64,000 bases of DNA, taken from contig OX235270.1 in NCBI GenBank assembly GCA_944472135.2, forward strand, positions 141,747,632 to 141,811,631. Direction: 5' to 3'. Below, piece by piece: positions 1 to 12,000 of this stretch. Every line of letters begins with the position of its first letter. Positions within the stretch are counted from its first letter, which is position 1. The notes beneath the pieces are model-generated. The model worked only from the letters and a program-made list of their open reading frames with translations. It did not search any database and was not told where the DNA came from. Position numbers and translations under genes: made by a program. This DNA comes from Trichobilharzia regenti (taxonomy: Eukaryota > Platyhelminthes > Trematoda > Strigeidida > Schistosomatidae).

Positions 1-37
1 CCTGTTCTTCTCTCCCTAAGGCCTCTTGTTTTTCCCG
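1..37 (-). CDS. AK7: AK7 exon 15, cut by the window edge
   Basis: After the acceptor TTTTTTACAG at 38-47 the frame reads [12 protein letters not shown] in phase 0, continuing the charged helix of exon 14. The exon runs off the left edge, so the predicted DPY30-type C-terminus and stop are not visible. The short length makes this exon less certain than the others. Confidence 0.7.
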
Positions 38-3000
38 CTGTAAAAAATATGCGAAAAAACAATTTGTGAGGCATAAAGTATACGCACAAAGTACTATATC
101 CAGTCAAATTTGTCATTTGAAAGTTACAAACAGGTTGAGTTACGAAAGCTTTGATAACTAAAACCAATATTGATATGACAACATATGTGATTTGTTTGAC
201 GACATGAGTGGCAGTCCAGAAGGCAAGCGAAATATTATGTACTACCGATAAATGGATATGAGAATACTTGGAAACCATTGACATCAACCAATGGTACTTG
301 CTAGCCAGGTAGCCAGATCATATAAATGATCTAAAGACCTAACAGCCGTTTCGCACACTTGTGGTCGAGGCCATCACGGCGGTGAATCCGGTAGAGTTCA
401 GCTCAGAGAGGCGAAATTTTTCAAACAAACCACTCAAATAAGGGGTTAGCTACTTAGGTTGACACGTTATACATGAAAGTAGATTCGTCACTGACAACTT
501 GGCCATTCGGAGGCAAACAGTTTCATTCTTATTTTCTTGAAAATATACTGTATAGCTTTCTTTTTATTTTTTTTACTTCCCAGAGGGACATACGGCTTCA
601 AGCTAGAGCTCTGAAGTTTCGGTTGCAGTAGTTTTTATTTTTAAGAGGTACGGTTGCTAGTCTCACACGCAAACTTCCCACTTTACAGGCCTTATCACCG
701 GTTTAGCTAGGTTTCGAGAGTGCGTCGGCAGGGGATCTAACCCCAGATGGTGTGAGTAGTTGGCGATCCGTCTACCGCTGCACCACTGACGCACATGCTT
801 TATAATAGTGTCAGGCAAGAATTAACTAACCTTTTTTCATCTAGTAAATAAACAATTTCCTCCATCCATCCTTATATACCTTCAAGTTTTACTTTTATTA
901 CTTCTGTTATATTTATGGTCCTGTTGCTTCTTTGTTTTACTCTCATAATTGCAAGCACCAACTTACCTCTATGACTGCTGTAATCTTTGTTTTTCCCCTC
1001 ACCATATCATGTAAAGAGAACGTTATATTCAATATTTTTAAACATGTTAGGATTTCTATACCACTGTGTGACACAAGCCAACGGCAATTTTCACTTGTAT
1101 TCTTATTATTATTATTATTACCTTAGCTGTTATCATTATTATTGCTATTTCCATTTTATATGCTGCATGTTTTTGACACTACCTATATTGTAAATGTGGA
1201 AAATTTTCTGTGTGATTAATTTTATTTATAATTTGATGAAATTAGATGCAATATTGTGATTAATGCTGAAAATTCCATTCTGTACCAAAGTACTGTTTTT
1301 GGAATAAAGTAAACCATTATTATTATTATTGGTTACTTTGTGGGTTTGTTTGGTGTTCCGATTCGATCAAGTGTTCCAGTATAGAGCGGTGACGAGGGTG
1401 GGATGTTTCTTCTCCCTTATAAAACCATGATTGGGTAAGTGTTCGCTGATGCATTTAGATAGCAAACGCCAGTTACGACCAACATTCCCAGCTCCACACG
1501 ACCAGGTGAATTCATATATGCACACTGATAAGATAAGTGGTGGTAGCTTACCATTCACGTCCACGCTAACCACTGGTTTTGTAGAGGAAGTTAGCCGAAG
1601 TTCAGCCGCTAAGAAGGCTTTGATCAGTGAGCGCAACAGGCGTTTTCTCAGTATTTCAGTGAATGAGTCTCCACTGAATTGAAGATTCAGGTAGAGAAGT
1701 CTTTTAGGAGCAGAAGGTGTGGTGGGTGGTTTTGGTGGTCTTTGCTTCATGGATTTTATGATGGAACGAGTTTCTGGGTATTCATTTTCGAGAATTCTCT
1801 TCAGAGTGTGTTCTGCTCCCATTTCATAGTGTCAGAGACGCAAATGTTGCAGATTCTGTGACTCAATCAATACACCATGTTTCGTTTTGTATGCAGAGGC
1901 AAGCAAGCTGTGGAAGTTGGTGAGTTTTCTGTTCCATGCCGGCTTTCTGTAGATGGGTCCTTCTAGTGCTCCATCTTGTTGATATCTTGTTAACCAAATG
2001 TCCAGAAATGATGCTTTTCTGTTGGATTCCTTCCCTCTCTAGTGTGAACTGAATTGCTGGCTGGCAGCTATTGAAGAAGTCCGAGATTTCTTCCGAATTC
2101 CCCGTATTATTGGAGACAATGAAAGTATCGCCAACTTATCTCTTGTGAAAGCCGAAGCCGTCAATCATTTTCTTTATACGTATGTGTTTTCTAGTTCTGA
2201 TATATGAAGAAATCTGCAAGCAATAGGCCAAGTGCTGAACTCATATCTATCCCATATTTTTATCGATATATTTCGTAAGGGAAAAAGAATTGAATTTTAG
2301 TTTCTAACCGATTGATGAAATTTGTTATCTAAAATTTACAATCCGAATGATCCACACCACGGATCATCATTGAGCAAAGCTTGGAATGGCAGTCACCCCT
2401 CTATCTCAACTTCATCGACTCTGAAAAGGCCTTCAACAGTGCAGCGTCAATCGAGAGGTGATTTGGAAACTACTTCGCTACTACGGGGTTCCATCAACAA
2501 TTCTACATCTCATCCAACAGTTGTACGACGATGCTGCATTCGAAGTAATCCACAACGGGAAACTTATGGAATCCTTCGAAGTGAGGACGGGAGTAAGACA
2601 AGCCGGCTGGCTGACTACTATCGCCAATGATTTTCCTGATTGCAGTAGATTGGATAATGAGACGGACAGAGGGCACACAGCGAGGAAACAGGTATAAAAT
2701 GGGCCCACACAAAAAAGAACATGGAGGATCTGGACTTCGCCGATGATAAATGTCTGATTTCCCACAAACTGGAAGATATGCAAGTGAAAAGCAAAAAGTT
2801 GGCGATAGAAGAAGCATCCAGGGAAGATGTGACTTCAGGTGAACACAGAGAAATCAGATGTGGTGATGAAGATTCCTGGCCAACACCAACACCAACAGCA
2901 ACAACAACAACAACTGACAACAATCAGCCAGCATAAATGGGAGGAACCTGGTAGAAACAACCTCCTTTACCTACCCACCTACCTGGGAAGCATCGTTTCA

Positions 3001-6000
3001 ACTACAGGCGGACGGAACTGATGAGGATATCAAAGTCAGAATCGGAAAAGCAAGACAAGCTTTCATTACTCTCAAGTCTGTGTGGAGGTCAACATCCCTC
3101 TGAATCAAAAATAAGATCCAAATTTTCAACTCCAATGTGAAGTCAGTGCTTCTATACGGATCAGAGACTTGGCTAGTCATAAAGAGCATCTCAAACAAAC
3201 TTCAGACCTTCATCAACAGTTGTCTCCGCTCAATACTCAAGATCAGATGGCCAGAAAAGATCAGCAACAGGGATCTCTGTTAGTGAGTGAACCAACCTGG
3301 CAGGAACCGATTGTGAAACAAATATGCAGGAAGAAATGGAGATGGATTGGCCATACACTGAGGAAACCATCAAGTGACATCACTAGACAAGCCATTGCTC
3401 GAGTGGAACCCGAAAGGGTCGTCCAAAGGTGACTTGGAGGAGGTCATGTGAGGAGGAGATGAAAGCATGTGAGCAGACTTGGAGTGGAGTGAAAAAGTTG
3501 GCAGAAAACAGAAGGCAATGGAGGTGCACAGCTGAAGCCCTATGTTCCTCTAGGAATTAAAGGATGTAATAATAATAATGACAAGTCTTCGAGAGATTTC
3601 TTTTTGTTTTGCGATTTTACAGCTTGAGAATGATATCGCCGAAAAAAGTAACTCTTCTCTGAACCCCTACATTTCAGATGATGTGTGATCGCCTGTTGGA
3701 AGAAAACACGTAAGGGAACAATATGGTACTAAATTATATCTTCTAGAGCGTTTAATCTAATTTTCATAGGTTTCAAATATAAGAAATTCATCCAATGACG
3801 GCGGGTTTGTGGATTAACTGGTAATAATGATAACAATAGTAACAATAATGTGTTAATTTGTTTTGAACGTTAATAATAATGAGCAGTATAATGATAACGT
3901 GAGTCAGCGTCACACAAGGTAGAATGCTCGGCAACCATGGATGTAGTCCTGGTTTCGACCCGGGCCGATGCACTGCTTTATCTCGCTGAGCCAGTAACAT
4001 AACTGGCGATGAGGGAAGGTTCGGCGTGAGGCTAGCAACCCCATCCCGTAAAAATAAGCACGATTTTCATACAATTGGTTCCCTTGATAAATTTTGATAA
4101 AGAAGAAATTTGCAGTATAAAATGATGTCATCATTCTATTTCACAGGTTCTCATCATCTGCCATTGACTACCTGAAATTACAATGGTTATATGGGTGACA
4201 ATAACATACTTTAATGTTTGATAGTATCTATCAAACTGACTCATCCAAAATGAAAGCATTACAATGTTTTTGGTTTAAGTTTTCATCATCAATTTGTACG
4301 CTTTGAAAGTTGAAAAGAAGGGGAAGGGGTAAGACAGAAAACAGAAAAAATTAATTAACAGAACAGTGTTAACTTGTAGCCTGCTCACATATCAACTCAA
4401 AAAACAAAAGCGGTTAAAGTTTATAAGATTAAGATTTGTTCAGCGAGTTGAGATCACTGAATTAGGTGACTAATCAAAATCAAAATTCAGTTACCAAGGT
4501 AGTGAGAGGTTAATCACACTCTCTTTCTGTATGCATAATGATTAGTCATCTAATTCAGTGATCTCAACTCACTGAACAAATCTTAATCTTATAAACTGTA
4601 ACCATTTTTATACAATTGGTGGATGGTGGCTAGCAGTGGAATCCAGGATGCGCATTTCGTCCTATTTGGGACTCGTCAGCTGGATGTGCCTGCATTTCTC
4701 AGTGAGTGATGATGTTCCCACTGAGGCTCGAACCCAGTACCCATAGTTTCAAACGCCAAAGCGTTATCCACTAGACCAATATAACACGTCGCACAAGAAG
4801 TGGCTCTCGTGGCCCAAGTGGTCTAGTGGATAACGCTTTGGCGTTTGAAACTATGGGTACTGGGTTCGAGCCTCAGTGGGAACATCATCACTCACTGAGA
4901 AATGCAGGCACATCCAGCTGACGAGTCCCAAATAGGACGAAATGCGCATCCTGGATTCCACTGCTAGCCACCATCCACCAATTGTATACTAACTAAATGC
5001 CCAGACATCGTCGAAGCATCTGCACAAGAAGCCGACATGTCAACGTGAGACCGAGCACTTCGGTCCAATCAATCGACGGGAAAATCAAAAATTCAATTCA
5101 ATAATGTAACCATTTTTGTTTTTTGAGTTGTTATTTGAACCTAAAAGCTAACACTGTTCTGTTAATTAATTCTTTCTATTTTCTGTCTTACTCCTCCGCA
5201 CCACTTATTTTCAACTTTCAAAGCGTATAAATTGATGATGAAAACTTAAACTAAAAACATTGTAATGCTTTCATTTTGGATGTGTCAATTGTATAGTATC
5301 TCTTCTCTACTACCACTTAAACTTTAAAGTACGTTATTACCCATTATATATGTCCAAACCAAGTTCACTTTTAACGGTTTGAAAAAATTTGGGCATTGGG
5401 TATATCGTTTTGGTTTTCATTCATTGGGAAATACAAAAACCTTTATTATAATTGGGTACGTTATTACCATGCATATAACCATTGTAATTTCAGATAGTCA
5501 ATGGCAGATGATGAGAACCTGTGAAATAGAATGATGACATCATTTTATACTACCAAATTTCGTCTTCCTTTCTTTATCGAAATAAACACGATTGCTACCG
5601 AAACTTCAAGCCTTTAGCTTGAAGCCGTATGTTCCACTGGGAACTTGAAGGAATCAAAAAAAAAAATTACAACTATAAAAAATTATTATAATAAGGTTTA
5701 TGTAGGTGGGGCGGTAAGAATAACAAAGTGTAGTAATATATGTGTATATGTGTACACAATGCAATAAAAAAATAAGGTCAAATCTTATAATTATATAATG
5801 TCCAAACCAAGTTCACTTTTAACAGTTTGAAAGATTTTAAGCATGGGGTATATAATATTCATTATATGATAAAGGTTTTTGGATTTCCCAATGAATGAAT
5901 GAAAAACAAAACGATATTGCTGTTTCTACTGACGTTTCGCTGTCTAATGCTGCTGCTAATAACTTTATCAAAGTAGTAATATTAAGCCAGAATTTACAAA

Positions 6001-9000
6001 ATCCACTCAGCTGATATATAACAACTTAATCATCGTTCCTCAGTGGAGGGGGGGTCATTTTTGCGTTGTCAAATTGACCAATTGGTAAAGGATAACAAAA
6101 CCAGGTGTAGATGACTGTTTGATTTGATGAATGTGCAAAATTATAAAAGCAGCGTGTGTTTGTATGATGATATTGCTTATCACATTAGTGTTGATTTTGT
6201 CATTTCATGAAGTTAGGCAGGTGGGTGTTGTAACTAAGTCAAATTCTGTTTTAGTCCATCATTCCTATTCAGACAATTTGGATTCCATTTGATATGAAAT
6301 GCTTCTGATATTACACGTTCTTTGTGATTTCTGAAATGCTCTTTCTCGTTTATTTCACTCATAAGTTGCGTAATACTAGGGGTGAAGTGTATTACATTAT
6401 CATTATAATTTGAACCCCATTGGTTTAATTCTGTTTTCAAAATATAAGTCTATGTAAATCACAGTAAAGCCTGAAGAAGATCCAGTTGAAAAGAAAACAA
6501 TAACGTTCACTTATATGTCTTGTTCTAATATGAATTACGAGAATATTTAAAGACTGACAGGTAATCAAGCAAATTAGTACAATAGTTCAAGGGTAAAAAT
6601 ATTCGTGAAAAATGGAAAAGTTATACTAAAACCCAACTGTAAAACAGTTAAGGTTGATTATCAACAGTACTCCAACTAATCATAATTTACCTTTACGAGT
6701 CCGTCCCTCCTCTATATATGTGGCTGGAGTCATCGGAATCCACTTAAAGAACCCGAACCCGTGTGCGTGTGTGTGTGTGTTTCAAAAGAAATTCGTACAG
6801 ACACTTTCTGTCCCCCGGCCATCATTATATGAATGTAAAACACTGAAAACTGCTCCCTCTTGCTTCAAGCTATCTAAAAGTTGTTATTGTTCCAACTGAG
6901 CTATTACTCCGCCTACTTCATCTGTAGTTGTTTACTGCACAAACATTTTGGAAGCCTATTCACTTTTTAACCAGTCCTTTGATTTTATCAAAATCATGCA
7001 TTGTATAAACAATTCGTTTGCTTTATGAAAGTATTTCCACCCTTTAACTATTGTATTAATTTTCTTTAGTTAATCACATCAATATGGTGATGTTGACTAA
7101 CTGTTGTTAACAAACTTATCACTAGTAGATTGGCAAATTTCTGTTTTTTTCCCTTTCCATCACGTTCCCATTGGAACATAGGGTAGCTTCAAGCTAGTGG
7201 CTTGAAATTTCTGTAGCAGTGTTTTATTTTGTTTTACAGGAAGGGGTTGCTAGCCTCATGCCCAACCCTCCCCTCTTTAGCACCATTATTTCTGGCTTAT
7301 AGAGGTAAATGAGTGCTTCGGTGGCCGAGGATCGAACCTCGGACCACATGCATGGTCGGCGAGCGTCTTAACCGCTATGCCACTGACTCGCCGGTAAATT
7401 TCTGTATTACATTGAAATTGCTAATGCATACGTGTACATATCAGAGTAGAGCCAAGTAGACAAGAATCCAGTTGAAAAGTAAGTGTTTTATACACTAAAT
7501 CCAATGTTGCCTTCTAATAAAATGTATGACAAATGTAAGTTATAGATCTTTCTGAATATCAAAAATACATAATAATGGTTAAAACAATTAGTCCCTTTGA
7601 TAAATTTGAATAAGGCATTAAGAAGACAAATTTCGCGAAACGATATCGTCATTTCGTAGTTTCTTTACAACCGCTTTACAACTAATATGGTTAACAATAA
7701 TAAAATAAAATTCATGACAAAGCTATCTTTATTAACCTACCGTTCAAGGGTGACCAGATTGTGCAGTTGACAGCTCAAAGACTTCGGTCAGCCACCAAAC
7801 ACACATTCTGCGCCGCATCTCTCTCTTGCATTTACCGAACATTTTCTTTTTTTTGATTTACAGCTTGATTCCACACTGTATTTTTGGTACAAGTATGGAA
7901 TTTTCAGCATGGATATCGGTAGCCCAAATTTTGCAGGCCGACCATAGATATCAGGTGTGCGCCGGCGTGGGCTCGAACCCCGGACCATGCGCATGGTCGG
8001 CGAGAGTCCTAACCACTGTGCCACCGACGCATTAAAGGACGAAATTCTGTGGACTCTACTTCAAACTGTATCTACAAGTTCACCTGCAGCTGCGGTGACA
8101 CACACCTATGTAGGTAGAACCAACTGAATTTTCCAATGTCGTCGAAAAGAACAGGTTCCCAAATGGTTATTAAAACAAATAGAAAATCCCTATGCAATTA
8201 TTAATCTGAATAGAAATCCAGTATCATCCATTGCAAAACACTTATTAATGTCTGGTCACAAAATCAACAATAATGACTGTTTCACAATTATTTCATCACA
8301 TAACTCTAATTCAAGGTTTGTTATGAAAGGTGATGGAAGCGCTTTGGATTAATCACATACTACAGCCTAATCTGTGTGTACAAAAAGACACAATAGACTT
8401 CAGCCTTCGCCTCCCATGAACTGACTACCTGACCTATTTAAAAATATGATTGGTCATTAGTATGTACTTTAGTTTTTTTTATATAACTGAGTAATTGTCA
8501 TGACCTTTATTTTATTATTGTGAACTATGTTAGTTGTAAAGCGGTTGTTAAGAAACTACGAAATGACGATATCATTTCGCGAAATTTGTCTTCTTAATGC
8601 CTTATTCAAATAATAATAGTTGTTGGATAATTAAGTAATAAATTACCCATTCTTTAATTCTTTGACTACGTGCTGCTTCTGCTAACTGAACTTTTTGCTT
8701 AAATTGTTCTTCAGCGATTCTTTCAAACTCGATACGCTGCTTCTCTTCATTTAATCGTTGTGTTTCAATCTCTTCATCGGTTGGACCGTAATTACGCGGT
8801 GGACCAATGAAATAGATTAATTTTCTAAAGGTTTGTTCTAATTCCTTTTAAAAAAAGTTTTAAAGATAAAATAAAATTTAAAAAAAGTGTATGCATACTG
8901 ACTAACTAGCTGACTGACTGATTTTTTTGATGCAGAAGTTTTCACAGAAGGTTAGCAGTTCGACTTGCCAACACAAAAAGACAGAAATGTACACGAGAAA

Positions 9001-12000
9001 GATTAATTACATGGGGAAACCAAGAGGAGATTGCAGAGTGAATGCATCTCTGCCACAAACAACGATTTGAAACTATATCCCCAAAACTTCTAAAGTTACT
9101 GAGGGTCTTAACATGCTGTAAAGTCTAAATGACCAGGTGGTCTACACCTCTTAAAATGATTGACTATAACCAAATGTCAAAGACTTTGTCGATTGGTGCC
9201 ACGTTCTCATTTGACCACTCCACAACGTTTTTCCAACTTGATCCCATGTCAACAAACAATGTTAGACAAGGAAACTGACGATGTGGGATGTGTATCGTGA
9301 TTACCAGTCACCTAACCTTGATGACCACACTGAAAACATAACTGATGTTAAATTAAGTCATCACTAACGCTAAAGAATAGACAAATGACACTGGTTACTC
9401 CTTAAAGACCAGTCAATGTATCCGATGCAATCCTACAGAAAGTCAATCGTGAGCCTGAACAACTAACTCAGTCGTAATGTCTCTGAATGCATCTGTGGTT
9501 GATCCGAAACAAATCTCTGAAGGAACATAAACTTCTTTTTGGGGGCTGTAGAAATGCCTTTCTGACGTGTGCCAACAAGCAGGAAACTTGGGTGACCGAG
9601 GGCTTCTTGGCGATTGCCTCCAACCACCTAACTATCAGGTTTGTTGCTGCTCCAGGTCAAAAGTATATCCGCTTTGTAGACTAGCTGTAAGCATTTAAGA
9701 CTGTGAGATTTCAATACTGACATATAATATAACTAAATAATATCATGTTTAAAGTAAGCCATGCATGGTCAAAGTCTCCACACTAAAAATCGACATGTCA
9801 GCAGAGACCGTGCACTACAGTCACATATAAATCAATCACTGGTGGGAAATTGGAAATAATCTCACTACACAGAAACTGACGTCATCTAATGCAAAAGACA
9901 TGACTTTCACAGCTGAATAGCCTCAGTCGATATTGGTTTTCTGATTGAAACTATAGGAGCTAGATTCCACTCTCAATGGGAACACCATCACTCAACGGAG
10001 ATGCAGCTGCCTCAAGAAGACAAGAGTCTAAAAAAGGGGTGAGTAACATTCGTCCTGAATTGTACTGATATCCTCCATCAAATACCAATTGACTGTTTGA
10101 AATCCTTCAACCGGTATTATCATAACCAAACTACTTCTAAATATTTCTATTACCATAGGCATCGAGTTCAGTTTAAGTAAATATGCATTCTCGGCAATTT
10201 CTCATCAGGCTTTACAATTACATAATAAAACACTTTTGAACATAATGTGGTTAACAGAATTAAAATTTAGGCGTGTGAATTGGAGGTTAACAATCGAGGT
10301 GATCACAACAATAAAAATAATAATATTAACAAGGATAAATTGATTCAAGTGCTTATGTAATCTGACTAGTCAATTGTCGTGAATGTGCGTACTTCTAGGG
10401 GGGTACAGGGGGAAATAACAGTTGTCTCATAATGATTAATCGTGGAAAATACCTGTTTGAACATTGGATTAAAAAGAACAAGAAGTTCAGTAAAGATTTC
10501 TTTTCTGCGATTTCATTCTCAATTGTATCCATGTAAATTAATCTATATAAATGCGATTGTACAGCTTTTGAGAATGAAATCGCCGAAAAGATCGTCATCT
10601 TTGCTGAACTTCTTGTTCTTTTCAACTTTACGATTAGACAACATATCAATAATAATAGTAATAGTAAATTTGGAAACTAAGACTATGATATGCAACAATA
10701 GCACAACATAATTCGATGACAAAGTTAGTTAGCAGTACAAATTAAAATTATATTTACAGATATCCCGCGACTGATCTAGGTTGGAGATGAAAACCGCAGG
10801 AAGGAGAGGGGTTGAACACACTTATTCTGAACACAAAGATTAGGATGAAAACTCATTATGGTGACTGACTCAGTTATGCTTAGCAATCGAAGGCATACGA
10901 ACCCATGGAATTCAGGTGACACCTTGTAAAGAATTCTAAAGGCTGAATGCTTTTTACCAATCTTATTCTCCGTATACACTAGATGTGTCAATATGGAGCT
11001 CCTGAATGACTTAACTGAAGTGATCAGGGCCAGTGTGGCATGTGCTACTTACAAGATTTACTAGCAGTATATAGACACATATTGTAAGAAAGTGGCCAAA
11101 ACTGAAAACAAAATTTTACATCACTAGAAGTGTTTATTTCTCAAGTCATGGTTTGGCTTACGTTGTGGTCAGGAAATAGAATATCAATAACCAACCAGGA
11201 GAGTTTATTATCCGTTGACCTAGTCGACCATAAATGTAGCTGAAATTGTGTGAATATATGGTGTGTTTTCCCCAATGAAAGTGTCAGTTACTGAGTTTCT
11301 AATCTTCTCCTGTTATACCGGTAGCTTCTCCTTCACCTGAATTGGAATTTTATTATGCAGTTGTAAGGCTTGATGGGAAATTACCGAAAATATATAGTCA
11401 CTCAGGTTGTATTCTATAATTGCTTTGACGGAAGTTTTCATTGAAGTGAAAATGCTGTCTACTGTTTCCAGATTAGATCATAGATCGGCAACAGTTAGAA
11501 AACCAGTGAGAGCCATAAAGCACTGAATAGCTGTTTCTTCCTAATCTGGAATTCTTCTTCAGAATTAAGCTTCAGACACCTCACCGAAGATAAAACCCAG
11601 GACTTCTTCGTCACCGAACATGCTGTTCAGCCACTGTAACAGAATTCAGTGACCTGCAAATCAACATTTGAAATTTATATTAATGCACACTAGTCACTGA
11701 CTACAGGATAAGGTTAACTGGAGTTCTAGCCAGAAGTCGTAACCATGGGACTCCACTGTACTGAGTGTGATCAGAAGTATTCGCCGATAACACTGACTAG
11801 CAGTGGCCCTTTATCTATTGTCAATTGTCTGAAGTTGGAATTCACAAGTCTTTGAATTCCGTATGAGTGACCGAATAGTCAACTGGTGCGTTCAGTAGCT
11901 TGACAATCCAATATCTAGTGGTATCGTGCACGTGTAGCTGAAAAAGAGACAGGAAAGTCTGTGTAATGCTTGGTTTTCAATGGTTCGCTAACTGATGTCA

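Larger units (their letters stand above)
4066..5580. mobile_element. Foldback insertion with PLE-type terminus
   Basis: A 1.5-kb insertion in a SINE, flanked by a 13-bp target duplication with one mismatch (4053-4065 and 5581-5593). Its outer arms are long inverted repeats: ~4066-4413 on the left, ~5105-5580 on the right (the right arm has an extra segment at about 5347-5456 that breaks the pairing). The left edge starts ttcatacaattggttccc then ttgataaattttgata, the terminal module shared with the insertions at 7581 and 46042. There is no coding sequence. The centre contains two further nested palindromes. Confidence 0.75.
7581..8610. mobile_element. PLE-derived insertion with inverted termini
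   Basis: Flanked by an 11-bp target duplication with one mismatch (taataatggtt 7570-7580, taataatagtt 8611-8621). The left end (aaaacaattagtccctttga, then taaatttgaataaggcatta) and the right end (taatgccttattcaaa) form inverted repeats of roughly 110 bp. The plus strand carries PLE GIY-YIG coding remains at 8060-8340; a SINE (7856-8036) has inserted inside. Confidence 0.75.

Noticed and set aside
2839..3021. Poly-Gln protein
   Set aside because: The CAA run belongs to the RTE element and is read in the wrong frame.
7788..8024. Small protein [11 protein letters not shown]... and similar frames at 27512, 18144, 32711
   Set aside because: They are translations of the S3 SINE tRNA head and body and recur wherever the SINE does.
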